Part shown: positions 1 to 9,062 of the stretch, piece by piece
How positions within the stretch are numbered: position 1 is the first letter of the stretch
Layout: the number at the start of each line of letters is the position of its first letter
Source: Candidatus Solirubrobacter pratensis
GTDB taxonomy: Bacteria > Actinomycetota > Thermoleophilia > Solirubrobacterales > Solirubrobacteraceae
Length of the DNA stretch: 64,000 nucleotides
NCBI RefSeq assembly: GCF_000425945.1
Contig: NZ_AUEK01000012.1
Span: forward strand, 124,001-188,000
Reading direction: 5' to 3'
Notes under the pieces: generated by a model
Seen by the model: the letters and a program-made list of their open reading frames with translations, nothing else
Told to the model about the DNA's origin: nothing
Databases searched by the model: none
Program-made: the position numbers and the translations under genes

Positions 1-461
1 GCGGCGCCGCGTGGATCGCCGAGGAGATCGAGTGGCTGCGCGCCGCCGACAGCGCCGAGCTGCCGGTGCTCGGCATCTGCTTCGGCGCCCAGGCGCTCGC
101 GGCCGCGCTTGGCGCGCGGGTGTACCGGCTGCCGGAGCCCGAGAGGGGCTGGATCGAGGTCGACACGCTCGACCCCGAACGCGTCCCCGCCGGCCCGTGG
201 ATCGCTTGGCACCAGGACGGGTTCGAGCTGCCGCCGCTCGCCTACGAGCTCGCCCGCAACGCGTTCGGCGTGCAGGCGTTCTGCCACCGGCGGCACCTCG
301 CGGTGCAGTTCCATCCCGAGGCGACGCCCGCGATCGTCGCCGGCTGGGACCGGGACGGCCGCGGGCTCGGCGGTGCTGCCGCCTCGGCGGCCGCGGCAGC
401 CGCGCGCAGGCTCTTCGACGGCTTCGCCGCCCGGGCGGGCCTTCAGCCGCTGCGCGTCTGA
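1..461 (+). CDS. Class I glutamine amidotransferase, 5' end cut by window
   Basis: The reading frame is open from base 3, so the N-terminus lies left of the window; about 152 residues are visible. The nucleophile elbow GICFGAQ and the histidine-glutamate motif VQFHPEAT are the catalytic Cys and His/Glu of class I (triad) glutamine amidotransferases, which release ammonia from glutamine for a partner reaction. WIAWHQDGFELPP between them matches the GMP-synthase-like/YfeJ type of stand-alone domain. The acceptor substrate cannot be told. An Ala-rich helix precedes the C-terminus. The next gene follows after about 100 bp with no obvious link. Confidence 0.85.
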   Translation, partial: GAAWIAEEIEWLRAADSAELPVLGICFGAQALAAALGARVYRLPEPERGWIEVDTLDPERVPAGPWIAWHQDGFELPPLAYELARNAFGVQAFCHRRHLAVQFHPEATPAIVAGWDRDGRGLGGAAASAAAAAARRLFDGFAARAGLQPLRV

Positions 462-555
462 CGCTCGCGGTCAGATCAAGGCGGCGGGCGCCGGCCTCGC
501 CGTCCGCCCACTGACGGCCCGGCGGCGATCCCACGTCCACTTGCTGCGCAGGCGA

Positions 556-561
556 CAGTGT
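556..561 (+). promoter_or_regulatory. Possible -10 element (CAGTGT) before the sigma factor gene
   Basis: CAGTGT lies 7 nt before the ATG at 569, the spacing seen for the TANNNT elements ahead of other starts in this window. There is no Shine-Dalgarno in between. The first base departs from TANNNT, so this is a weak call. Confidence 0.3.
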
Positions 562-568
562 TGATGCG

Positions 569-1339
569 ATGGATGCGCTCATCCGCACGAGCCCATCGCG
601 ACCGCTGCGGCGCGCCGATGAGCAAGTGCTGTTCCGGCGCTATCGCGAGACGCGCGACCGCGCCGCGCGCGCCGCTCTGGTCGAGCGCTTCCTCCCGCTC
701 GCACGGCATCTCGCCCGCCGCTACCCGAGCGCCGGCGAGCGCGACGACGTCACGCAGGTCGCCTGCCTGGGTCTCGTCAAGGCCGTCGATCGCTTCGACC
801 CCGAGCGCGGCATCGCGTTCTCGTCGTTCGCGACGCCGACGATCCTCGGGGAGATCAAGCGCTACTTCCGCGACTGCGGCTGGTCCGTCCACGTCCCCCG
901 CGAGCTGCAGGATCGCAAGCACCGCGCCGATGCCGCCGCGGAAAGCCTCACAGCCGCGCTCGGCCGCGCGCCGACGGCGAACGAGCTCGCCGAGGACCTC
1001 GACCTCAGCGTCGAGGACGTCATGGAGGCGCTTGCGACGGCCACCGCCCACCGCCCCGTCCCGCTGGACAAGCCGAGCAGCGAGCGCGAGACCGCTGCGG
1101 TGCCGTTCGCCGCGAGCGAGGACGAGGGCTACGCGCGCGCCGACGACGCGGCGGTCGTCGACTCCCTGCTGCGCCTGCTCGGGGAGCGCGAGCGGGCGGT
1201 CGTGGTCCTTCGTTTCCGCTATGACCTGCTGCAGCGCGAGATCGCCGCCCTGCTCGGCATCTCGCAGATGCAGGTCTCGCGCATACTGACGGCCGCGATC
1301 GCCCAGCTCGCGCGCCACGTCGAAGAGTCGCCGGCTTGA
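569..1339 (+). CDS. SigB/SigF/SigG-family RNA polymerase sigma factor
   Basis: A 256-residue sigma-70 family protein. Region 2 (about residues 40-110) holds FLPLARHLARRY, the DDVTQVACLGLVKAVDRFD core-binding helix and FSSFATPTILGEIKRYFRD, typical of the stress/sporulation SigB-SigF-SigG group. Region 3 starts near HVPRELQD. Region 4 at the C-terminus ends with a helix-turn-helix (LLQREIAALLGISQMQVSRI). It should direct RNA polymerase to a stress or developmental regulon. No anti-sigma or anti-anti-sigma gene is adjacent, so its control is not visible here. The GTT..GGGTAG promoter-like sites seen elsewhere could be its targets (inference). Confidence 0.93.
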   Translation: MDALIRTSPSRPLRRADEQVLFRRYRETRDRAARAALVERFLPLARHLARRYPSAGERDDVTQVACLGLVKAVDRFDPERGIAFSSFATPTILGEIKRYFRDCGWSVHVPRELQDRKHRADAAAESLTAALGRAPTANELAEDLDLSVEDVMEALATATAHRPVPLDKPSSERETAAVPFAASEDEGYARADDAAVVDSLLRLLGERERAVVVLRFRYDLLQREIAALLGISQMQVSRILTAAIAQLARHVEESPA

Positions 1340-1389
1340 CGGCGGGCGTCAGCAGACCGACGCGCTCGGGCCGGACGCGCGCAGCCGGG

Positions 1390-1395
1390 TAGCCC
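1390..1395 (+). promoter_or_regulatory. Leaderless-type -10 element (TAGCCC) before the MBL gene
   Basis: The string GGGTAG (1387-1392) precedes TAGCCC, which ends 7 nt before the ATG at 1403, with no Shine-Dalgarno in between. It matches the pattern before several other starts. The last base is not T, so it is a partial match to TANNNT. Confidence 0.35.
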
Positions 1396-1402
1396 CACGC
1401 GC

Positions 1403-2146
1403 ATGATCACGCGCGATGTCGCCGCCGGCGTCCACCGCATCGAGGACGCGTTCACGAACTGGTACCTGGTCGAGGGCGACGGCGGCCTGACGATCGTGGA
1501 CAGCGGCGTCCCCGCGTCCTGGCAGTCGCTGCTCGAGGCGCTGGCGCAGGTGGGACGCTCGCGCGAGGACGTGCGGGCGGTCGTGCTCACGCACGCGCAC
1601 TTCGATCACGTCGGCTTCGCCGAGCGCGCCCGCACCGAGCTCGGCGTCCCCGTCTACGTCCACGAGGACGACGTGCCGCTGACGCGTCACCCCTGGCGCT
1701 ACGACCACGAGCGCTCCCGCGTGCGCTACCTGGCGACGCAGCCGAAGGCGCTCCCGATCGTGGCGACGTTCCTGCGCGAGCGCGCGTTCTGGCCCGCGCC
1801 GATCGGCGCGGTCGTCCGCTACGGCGACGACGGCGTCCTCCCCGTCCCCGGCCGCCCGGCGATCGTGCGCACGCCCGGCCACACGCTCGGCCACTGCGCG
1901 CTGCACCTCCCCGAGCGCGACACCGTGCTCGCCGGCGACGCGCTGGTCACGCTCGACCCCTACACCGGCCGCACCGGCCCCCGGCTCGTCGCGCGCGCGG
2001 CGACGGTCGACACCGAGCGAAACCGCGCCAGCCTGGCCGCCGTCAAGGACACGGGCGCGAGAATCGTGCTGACCGGCCACGGCGAGCCCTGGATGCAGGG
2101 AGCCGAGGCCGCGGTCAAGCAGGCGCTGGCCGCAAGAGTCGCGTAG
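1403..2146 (+). CDS. MBL-fold metallo-hydrolase
   Basis: A 247-residue metallo-beta-lactamase fold protein. It carries the dinuclear metal motif THAHFDHVG (HxHxDH) near residue 63, a later histidine in HTLGHCALHL, the bridging Asp in VLAGDALVT and a C-terminal LTGHGEPW histidine. The set and length fit the glyoxalase II-like/hydrolase branch that cleaves thioesters, lactones or similar small molecules. The substrate cannot be inferred. The ATG at 1403 is chosen because homologues begin close to the VAAGVHRIEDAFTNWYLVE strand. It stands alone, 63 bp after the sigma factor gene. Confidence 0.88.
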   Translation: MITRDVAAGVHRIEDAFTNWYLVEGDGGLTIVDSGVPASWQSLLEALAQVGRSREDVRAVVLTHAHFDHVGFAERARTELGVPVYVHEDDVPLTRHPWRYDHERSRVRYLATQPKALPIVATFLRERAFWPAPIGAVVRYGDDGVLPVPGRPAIVRTPGHTLGHCALHLPERDTVLAGDALVTLDPYTGRTGPRLVARAATVDTERNRASLAAVKDTGARIVLTGHGEPWMQGAEAAVKQALAARVA

Positions 2147-2210
2147 CCGACTGTCAGAGCGCCGACCTTCCGGCAGGCATGACCGGTGCGATCGGGAGAA
2201 TCATGGCCGA

Positions 2211-2612
2211 ATGCCGGACGATCGAACGCACCAGGTCGCCCTCACCGAGGCGGCGTTCCGGATCGCGAACGAGCGCATGTCGGACTGGAGCGAGCGCCAC
2301 GCCGGCGGGGAGCGTGAGCTCTACCTGTGCGAGTGCGGGGTGCAGCCGTGTCGCAAGCGCGTCCCGCTCACGCGCGAGGAGTACGAGTCCGTGCGCTCCG
2401 ACGCGCGCCACTTCTTGACCGTGCCCGGTCACGCGATCCCCGACCTCGAGACCGTGGTCCAGGTCTTCCCCGAGTACGAGGTGATCGAGAAGCCGACCGC
2501 GCTGCTGGATCTGCTCACCGAGACCGACCCGCGCGACGCGCGCTCCGGCGAGGCGACCGGCCGCGCGCAGGAGCTCGCCGACGACCTGGGCGAGGCGGCC
2601 ACCGGAGGCTGA
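2211..2612 (+). CDS. Conserved hypothetical protein with CECG..C motif
   Basis: A 133-residue acidic protein of unknown function. The middle has ELYLCECGVQPCRKRVPLT, three cysteines that could bind a metal or form a disulfide, followed by LTREEYESVRSDARHFLTVPGH. The last 35 residues are low-complexity acidic helix. No signal peptide or membrane segment is seen. Codon use is like its neighbours and the frame is clean, which supports real coding. CGGGAGAA upstream of the ATG is a modest ribosome binding site. It may belong to the small Cys-motif proteins often found beside signalling genes, but no function is assigned. Confidence 0.6.
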   Translation: MPDDRTHQVALTEAAFRIANERMSDWSERHAGGERELYLCECGVQPCRKRVPLTREEYESVRSDARHFLTVPGHAIPDLETVVQVFPEYEVIEKPTALLDLLTETDPRDARSGEATGRAQELADDLGEAATGG

Positions 2613-2618
2613 TCCGCG

Positions 2619-2624
2619 TAGCCT
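2619..2624 (+). promoter_or_regulatory. Leaderless-type -10 element (TAGCCT) before the methyltransferase gene
   Basis: TAGCCT matches TANNNT and ends 7 nt before the GTG at 2632. No Shine-Dalgarno lies in that gap. The placement predicts transcription starting at or next to the start codon. Confidence 0.4.
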
Positions 2625-2631
2625 GGACCGC

Positions 2632-3405
2632 GTGTCGGTCGACTGGGGGCTCGGGCGCTACGAGCGGACCGCCGCGCAGCTGCTGCCGGCCGCGCGCGCG
2701 GTGATCGAGCGGGCGGCGCCCGCGCCCGGTGAGCAGGTCGTGGACGTCGGCTGCGGGACGGGCAACGCGGCGCTGCTCGCCGCCGAGCGCGGCGCTCGCG
2801 TGACGGGCGTCGATCCCGCGGCGCGGCTGCTGGAGGTCGCCGCGGGCCGGGCCGCGGCGCAGGGACTCGACGCGACGTTCTCGCGCGGCGACGCGGCATC
2901 GCTGCCGGTGGCGGACGGCACGGCCGGCCTGACCGTGTCCGTGTTCGGCGCGATCTTCGCCCCCGACCCGACCGCCGCGGCGGCGGAGATGGCGCGCGTC
3001 ACCGCCCCCGGCGGCCGCATCGCGCTGAGCGCATGGCTACCCGACGGCGCCGTCGCCAGGGCCGTCCGCGCCGCGCGCGAGGCGGCCGGGGCCGCCGGCG
3101 GCCCGCCGCCGTTCCCGTGGCACGAGCAGGAGGCGCTGAGCGCGCTCTTCGCCCCGCACGGCTTCGACGTCACCGTGGAGCACGCGAAGATCGGCTTCAC
3201 CGCCGGCTCCGCGCGCGAGCTCGTCGAGCAGGAGCTGGCCAACCACCCGATCGCCGTCGCGACCCGCCCGGCGCTCGAGCGGCGCGGCGAGGCCGAAGCG
3301 CTCCCCGGCCGCATGGTTGCGATCTACGAGGCGGCCAACGAGGACCCGGACGCGTTCCGGGTCACCAGCCGCTACGTGATCGCGCTCGCCCGCCGGAGAG
3401 GGTGA
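2632..3405 (+). CDS. Class I SAM-dependent methyltransferase
   Basis: A 257-residue protein with the SAM-binding glycine motif VVDVGCGTGNAALLA (motif I, about residues 36-50), an acidic loop after beta-2 (VTGVDPAARLLEVA) and the motif-II/III region TFSRGDAASLPVADGTAGLTVS, typical of UbiE/Methyltransf_11 enzymes. The C-terminal third (PFPWHEQEALSALFAPHGF) probably forms the substrate cap. The acceptor is unknown. The GTG start at 2632 gives a family-like N-terminus (MSVDWGLGRYERTAAQLLPA) and is preceded by a TANNNT element. Confidence 0.88.
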   Translation: MSVDWGLGRYERTAAQLLPAARAVIERAAPAPGEQVVDVGCGTGNAALLAAERGARVTGVDPAARLLEVAAGRAAAQGLDATFSRGDAASLPVADGTAGLTVSVFGAIFAPDPTAAAAEMARVTAPGGRIALSAWLPDGAVARAVRAAREAAGAAGGPPPFPWHEQEALSALFAPHGFDVTVEHAKIGFTAGSARELVEQELANHPIAVATRPALERRGEAEALPGRMVAIYEAANEDPDAFRVTSRYVIALARRRG

Positions 3406-3540
3406 CCGTCGCGATCGGCCCGCGCCGTCGCGCGGCGCGATCGCCGACGTACCGTCGTGGAGCGCCGCGATGCGGTAGCGGGAGCTCGCCGCCGAGCCCG
3501 GCGGCACATGCCCGGCGCCGCTCGCCGACGCCTCGGCCGG

Positions 3541-4335
3541 ATGAGGACGTGCGAGGCTTTGCCGATGCCCAAGCGCCGCGACGTCCGCCGGTTCGGCCCG
3601 GGCCCGTACATCCTCGGGCTCGAGCCCGGCGCCGCGGACTGGGGTGAAGGCTTTCCGTTCGACGTGCCGGCCGTGGCGGACGTCGCCAAGCTGCGGCTCG
3701 ACGCGTCCGTGACGCTGCTCGCGGGCAACAACGGCAGCGGGAAGTCGACGCTGATCGAAGCGATCGCGGAGGCGATCGGCTTCGCCCCGGAGGGCGGCGA
3801 GCTCGAGCGCGCGGGCGAGCTGCCCGCCGTCCCGCGCGCGGTGTTCGGCGGCGCGCTCGAGCCCGTCCTCGCGCCGTGGTCGAAGCCGCGCACCGGGTAC
3901 TTCCTGCGCGCCGAGAGCTTCTTCAACATCGCCGCCTTCATCGACGGCGGGAGCACGTTCGCGCCCGACCTCTCGCTGTACGGCGAGGTCCCGCTGCACC
4001 AGCAGTCGCACGGCGAGTCGTTCCTCGCCCTCGCCGCCAACCGCTTCGGCGGCGAGGGCCTCTACATCCTCGACGAGCCCGAGGCCGCCCTCTCGGTCTC
4101 CGGCGCGCTCGCGCTGCTCACCGCCGTCGTGCCCGCGGCCCGCGCCGGCGCCCAGTTCGTCATCGCGACGCACTCGCCGGTCTTGCTCGCATGCCCGGAC
4201 GCCGTCATCTACGAGCTCGGCGAGGCCGGCATCGCGCGCTGCGAGTACGACGACCTCGACGCCGTCCGCTTCACGCGCGGCTTCCTCGATGCGCCCGAGC
4301 GCTACCTGCGCGCCGCGCTCGGGGAGCTCGACTGA
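3541..4335 (+). CDS. AAA-family ABC-type ATPase (predicted ATPase)
   Basis: A soluble P-loop ATPase of about 264 residues. Walker A is GNNGSGKST, an ABC-like signature region is LHQQSHGESFLAL, Walker B is GLYILDEPEAAL and a switch histidine follows in FVIATHSPVLL. There is no transmembrane domain, so this is the RecF/SMC-like AAA_15/AAA_21 type, probably a stand-alone regulator or DNA-associated ATPase rather than a transporter. Start ATGs exist at 3541 and 3565; the second (MPKRRDVRRFGPGPYI) may be the true one because homology begins there. Nothing nearby identifies a partner. Confidence 0.82.
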   Translation: MRTCEALPMPKRRDVRRFGPGPYILGLEPGAADWGEGFPFDVPAVADVAKLRLDASVTLLAGNNGSGKSTLIEAIAEAIGFAPEGGELERAGELPAVPRAVFGGALEPVLAPWSKPRTGYFLRAESFFNIAAFIDGGSTFAPDLSLYGEVPLHQQSHGESFLALAANRFGGEGLYILDEPEAALSVSGALALLTAVVPAARAGAQFVIATHSPVLLACPDAVIYELGEAGIARCEYDDLDAVRFTRGFLDAPERYLRAALGELD

Positions 4336-4344
4336 CGCGCCGAG

Positions 4345-6297
4345 CTAGGGCGTCGCCGTCGAGAGCGTGAACGTCAGCGTCTTGGTGTAGCTGCCGCTGC
4401 GCAGCACGTCGTTGCCGCCGATGTGCTGCTTGAAGCCGATCGGCACCTGATCGTTGGTGACCGGGCCGGTGTAGGTCAGCAGCGCGGCCGGGCTCCCGGA
4501 GACGGCCGCAAAGGCGCCGCCACGGGTTGGCCTCGAGCGCCTGCGGGAGCGAGAACGTCCCGTTGACGAGGTGGCCGGGCGCCGTGGCGCTCGCGTCGGC
4601 CACGCTCAGCACCGCATCGCCGGCGGTCGACGTCACGGTCGCCGTCAGCCCGGCCGTGTAGTCCTTGTCGACGCCGGCGATGAACGCGCCGAGCGACGCC
4701 CGCGAACCCAGCGCCGGCGCGAGCGCTTGCCCGCCGCGTCGAACAGGTTCACCGCGTCGCCGTCGGTACTGAGCCCGACGCCCGAGCCGCTGTAGCTGCC
4801 GATCTGCAAGCCCGTGGGCACGTTCTCGCCGAACCAGGCCGCCTTGAAGGCGGCGGCCGCGTTGCCCTCGGTGAAGATGACCGACTCGCCGGGGGCGATG
4901 CCGCTCACGCCCGTCAGCGCGACCGCGCTCCCGAACGCGTTGGAGCTGTCGTCCATCTTCCAGCCGGTCAGGTCGACGCCTGCGCCCCGGTGTTGGTCAG
5001 CTCGAACCAGTCGGCGGCGTACGGGCTGTTGCCGCTGCTCCATGGCGAGACCTCGGAGACGATCACCGACGCCGGCGCGGCCGCCGCGGTGACGGCGAGC
5101 GCGAACGGCGCGCTGGTCGCGTCCGGCGTGGCGCCGACGCTCGGGTCATCGACGGCGACGGACACGCCGTAGCTCGGCTTCGCGGTGCGGTTGAGCACGG
5201 TCCCGGCCTTCAGATACAGGCCGGTGCCGTCGACCTCGAAGGCGCTCGCGTCAGCCCCCGTGACCGTCAGGGCGTTCGTCCCGATGCCGTCGTCGGCGAC
5301 GGCGACGTCCGCGACCTTGACGCGCGACGCGGTGCTCGCGCTCTCGGGATCGAGTGGACCTGGTTGGCCAGCGTCACCGCCGTCGGCGCCTGGTGCTGTG
5401 CCGCGGACGGCGCGTAGACCCACAGCTGCGGGTGAGCGGCGTCGCCGCCGCCTTCCTCGCTGACCGTGTAGATCCGGCCGTCGTCGCCCATCGTGACGCC
5501 CTCGTGGGTCTGGTCGGGCACCGACAGCGGGTTGCCCGGGTCCGCCGGGATCGTCAGCGAGCTCGAGACGTGCCCGGAGCGGTCGACATCGACGATGCGG
5601 CCCGACTCCTGGCTGATGATCAGCAGGTGGCTCGCATCCGGCCCGCTCACCGCCGCCGGCAGATTCGACAGGGCGAACACGTCGGAGAAGTCGGCGACGC
5701 CGGCGAGCGCCGGGTCGAACAGGTTGACCGATTCGCCGGTGGCGGGGAGCCGTTCGTCGCGGCGCCCGCGGCGAAGTCGATGCCGGTCTGGAAGACGCCC
5801 GGCGGCTGCGTCTCCTTGACGACGACGAAGCCGCCCGTCTGCGGGTCGTTCGTGAGGCCTTCGAGCCAGACGTTGCCGACCGTCGTGCCGAGCTTGACCG
5901 TCCGGGCGGCCGCGCGCGTCAGCGTCCCATTCGGGACGTACGTGAACTTGACGACCTGCCGGTCGCGCTCCTCGGTGAAGACGAACTGCCCGCCGCCGAC
6001 GTACGCGATGCCCTCGGTGTCGTAGAACTCCGTGCCCTGGGGGCTGCTGCCCGAGGGCAGCGTCATCGAGTCGATCAGATGCCCGGTCTTGTCGACCTGC
6101 GTGACCGACGTGCCACCGTCGCCGACGATGAACAGCGTGCCGGTGTCCCAGTCGTAGGCCACGCCCGAGGCCTCCTGGGCGAGCAGGCTGCCGGGGGGCG
6201 CCAGGGTCCTGGTCGGCTCGGGAAGGTCGTAACGCCCGACGCGCTGGTAGGTCGAGAGATCGACGCCCGGTCGCGAAGCAGTCCATTGCTGCGCGAC
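4345..6297 (-). pseudogene. Decayed secreted esterase-like/lamin-tail protein, five frameshifts, no 5' end
   Basis: Read from 6297 down to the TAG at 4345-4347, one protein can be rebuilt by switching frame five times, near 5745, 5350, 4980, 4728 and 4520. Order: an SdiA-regulated/phytase-esterase-like propeller (GRYDLPEPTRT, QEASGVAYDWDTGTLFIVGD, FSDVFALSNLP, PDQTHEGVTM), a cadherin-like linker (KVADVAVADDGIGTNALTV), a lamin-tail domain (SEVSPWSSGNSPYAADWFEL, VDLTGWKMDDSSNAFGS) and a C-terminal module ending SYTKTLTFTLSTATP. In frame, the 5' end runs into a TAG just after 6297 and there is no start codon or signal peptide. The first four shifts act as -1, the last as +1. It is very unlikely to yield a functional product. 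Confidence 0.85.
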
Positions 6298-6382
6298 CTA
6301 GGGCGCCGCCGCGACGCCTTGTGACGGGGTTGTTCCCGCCGCGCAGGTGAGCCGCGACGCCGGATTGGGCAATGATGGAGGC

Positions 6383-8449
6383 GTGTCCACCACCTCCACG
6401 ACCTTCGACACCATGTACCGCCACGGCATCGTGCGCGTGGCGGCGGCAGTGCCGCGGCTGCGCGTGGCGGACCCGGCCTTCAACGCCGAGCGCACGCTGG
6501 CGCTCGCGCGGCGGGCGTCGGACGAGCGCGCCGCGGTCGTCGCGTTCCCCGAGCTCGGGCTCTCGGCCTACTCGATCGACGACCTGTTCCATCAGGACGC
6601 GCTCAACGACGCGGTCGAGGGCGCGCTCGCGACGATCGTGGCGGCGAGCGCCGACCTCTTCCCGGTCTTGATGGTCGGCGCGCCGCTGCGCGCGCAGGGC
6701 GGGCTGTTCAACTGCGCCGTGATCGTGCACCGCGGGCGCGTGCTCGGCGTGGTGCCCAAGAGCTACCTGCCGGAATATCGCGAGTACTACGAGGAGCGGC
6801 AGTTCCGCGCCACGCGCGAGCTGATCGGCGGCGAGGCCGAGGTGCTCGGGGAGCGGGTGCCGTGGGGCTCGGAGCTGATCTTCGAGGCCGCCGACCTGCC
6901 CGGCCTCGCGCTGCACGCCGAGGTCTGCGAGGACCTGTGGGTGCCGATCCCGCCGAGCCGGTACGGCGCGCTGGCCGGCGCGACGGTGCTCGTGAACCTG
7001 TCGGCGAGCAACATCACCGTCGGCAAGGCGGACTTCCGGCGCCTGCTGTGCGCCTCGCAGTCCGCGCAGACGTTCTCGGCCTACATCTACACGGCCGCGG
7101 GCGAGGGCGAGTCGACGACCGACCTCGCGTGGGACGGGCAGGCGCTGATCTGCGAGAACGGCGACCTGCTCGTCGAGGCCGAGCGCTTCGCCGTCGACGA
7201 GCAGGTGATCTTCGCCGACGTCGACCTCGGCCGCATCGCCTCCGACCGCTCGAGCACGAACAGCTTCGGCGACTCGATCCACGACCACCGCGAGCGGCTG
7301 GAGCGGTTCCGCCGGATCGGCTTCACGCTCGGCGCCGGCGCCGAGCGGGTGCCGCTGCGGCGCGAGATCGAGCGCTTCCCATACGTCCCCTCGGACCCCG
7401 CGAGCCGCAACGAGCGCTGCGAGGAGGTCTACAACATCCAGGTCCGCGGGCTCGAGTCGCGCCTGCGCGCGACCGGGATCGAGAAGGTCGTGATCGGCGT
7501 CTCCGGCGGCCTGGACTCGACGCACGCACTGATCGTCGTCGCGCGCGCGATGGACCGGCTCGGCCTTCCCCGCTCGAACGTCCTCGCCTACACGCTGCCC
7601 GGGTTCGCGACCAGCGAGCACACGCGCGGCAACGCGTGGCGGCTGATGGAGGCGCTCGGCGTCAGCGCGACCGAGATCGACATCCGGCCGTCCGCGACCC
7701 AGATGCTGCGCGACCTGGGCCATCCCGCGGCGGACGGCGAGGCGCAGTACGACGTGACCTACGAGAACGTCCAGGCCGGCGAGCGCACCTCGCACCTGTT
7801 CCGGCTCGCGAACTACCACCGCGCGCTGGTGGTCGGCACCGGCGACCTGTCCGAGCTGGCGCTCGGGTGGAGCACGTACGGCGTCGGCGACCAGATGTCG
7901 CACTACTCCGTCAACGCCTCGGTCCCCAAGACGCTGATCGGCTTCATGCTGCGCTGGGCGATCGACACGAACCAGTTCGGGCCCGAGGAGAACGCCGTGC
8001 TCGAGTCGGTGCTAAACACCGAGATCTCACCCGAGCTGATCCCGGGCGACGGCGACAAGCCGACCAGCGACAGCGAGAGCGTCGTCGGCCCGTACGAGCT
8101 GCAGGACTTCTTCCTCTTCCACATCCTCCGCTACGGCTACCGGCCGTCGAAGGTCGCGTACCTCGCGCTGAAGGCGTGGGGCGATCGCGAGCTCGGGAGC
8201 TGGCCGGACCTGATCCCGCCCGAGCGCCGCAACGAGTACTCGCTGGGCGAGATCAAGCACTGGCTCGGGGTCTTCCTCGAGCGCTTCTTCCACATCAGCC
8301 AGTTCAAGCGCTCGGCGATGCCCAACGCGCCGAAGGTCGGCTCGGGCGGCTCGCTCTCGCCGCGCGGCGACTGGCGCGCGCCGAGCGACTCGACGGCGAC
8401 CGCCTGGCTCGACGAGCTGCGCGCGAACGTGCCGGACGGTCAGTCGTAG
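6383..8449 (+). CDS. nadE: Glutamine-dependent NAD+ synthetase
   Basis: About 688 residues, the length of the two-domain actinobacterial NadE. It makes NAD+ from nicotinate adenine dinucleotide using ATP and ammonia from glutamine. The N-terminal nitrilase-like domain shows the catalytic triad Glu ([11 protein letters not shown]), Lys ([17 protein letters not shown]) and Cys ([11 protein letters not shown]). The synthetase domain has the PP-loop [12 protein letters not shown] and the motif [20 protein letters not shown]. The C-terminus [21 protein letters not shown] is diagnostic. Similarity to mycobacterial NadE begins near [11 protein letters not shown], so GTG 6383 (or ATG 6413) fits better than a longer start at 6347. 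Confidence 0.96.
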   Translation: MSTTSTTFDTMYRHGIVRVAAAVPRLRVADPAFNAERTLALARRASDERAAVVAFPELGLSAYSIDDLFHQDALNDAVEGALATIVAASADLFPVLMVGAPLRAQGGLFNCAVIVHRGRVLGVVPKSYLPEYREYYEERQFRATRELIGGEAEVLGERVPWGSELIFEAADLPGLALHAEVCEDLWVPIPPSRYGALAGATVLVNLSASNITVGKADFRRLLCASQSAQTFSAYIYTAAGEGESTTDLAWDGQALICENGDLLVEAERFAVDEQVIFADVDLGRIASDRSSTNSFGDSIHDHRERLERFRRIGFTLGAGAERVPLRREIERFPYVPSDPASRNERCEEVYNIQVRGLESRLRATGIEKVVIGVSGGLDSTHALIVVARAMDRLGLPRSNVLAYTLPGFATSEHTRGNAWRLMEALGVSATEIDIRPSATQMLRDLGHPAADGEAQYDVTYENVQAGERTSHLFRLANYHRALVVGTGDLSELALGWSTYGVGDQMSHYSVNASVPKTLIGFMLRWAIDTNQFGPEENAVLESVLNTEISPELIPGDGDKPTSDSESVVGPYELQDFFLFHILRYGYRPSKVAYLALKAWGDRELGSWPDLIPPERRNEYSLGEIKHWLGVFLERFFHISQFKRSAMPNAPKVGSGGSLSPRGDWRAPSDSTATAWLDELRANVPDGQS

Positions 8450-8957
8450 TAGCGGCGCACGCTCGAGCCGACGCGGTCGACGTCGGTGCCGTAGATGTGG
8501 ATCGAGATCGCGGTCGTGTCGCCGATGTTGCGGACCCGATGGATGTCGCCGGGCGGCGCGAAGCCGTTGACCTCGCCGGGAGAGGCGGCGCTCTCCCCCA
8601 CGCGCGTGCCGTGCGCGTCGAAGAGCTCCTCGTACTCGATGCCCTGCACGACGCCGAAGACGACCACGTCAGGTGGTCGTGGATCCGGGTCGCCTGCCCC
8701 GGCCGCCAGACGAGCGCGATGATCGAGAACGAGCCGTCGGGCTCGACGTGCAGGGTGTGGCTCCGGTGGCGGTCGGGATCGCCGAGCCGCTCCTCGGGCG
8801 TGAGGACGTCAGGGCCTGGGAGGTGACGGCGCAGCGCCGCGGCGACGAGCTGCGCGGTGGCCTCCCAGTCGGCTTGGACGCCGACCGCGCCGCGCACGGC
8901 GGCGACCAGGTCGGCGATCTGGCGGGTGTCGGTGCTGATGGCGGGGGCGGTGGACAT
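8440..8957 (-). pseudogene. Cysteine dioxygenase (CDO type I), single-base frameshift
   Basis: Cysteine dioxygenase oxidises cysteine to cysteine sulfinate with a mononuclear iron in a cupin. The first part (start ATG 8957) runs to TRIHDHLTW, containing the HxH iron ligands. The frame then breaks at about 8665-8670, and the rest continues in another frame as VFGVVQGIEYEELFDAHG...[30 protein letters not shown]. Restoring one G changes TGGTCGTC to TGGTGCGTC and rebuilds the family-typical TWCVFGVVQG. Everything else, including the third iron histidine, is intact, so this is either a very recent mutation or a sequencing deletion. Its stop overlaps the nadE stop on the other strand. Confidence 0.85.
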
Positions 8958-9062
8958 CGGGACGGCTCTCTTTCCAGGGTGTACCGATCAGGACGACCGG
9001 ACGTGCCGATCTGTTCCTCCCAGCGCGCAGGACTTGCCACAGCTCCCGGGAAGATGGTCCGC

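Noticed and set aside
5267-7903. Minus-strand open frame of 878 residues
   Set aside because: It is mostly the antisense shadow of nadE in a GC-rich genome; only the stretch around 5350-5745 is real, as part of the broken esterase-like gene.
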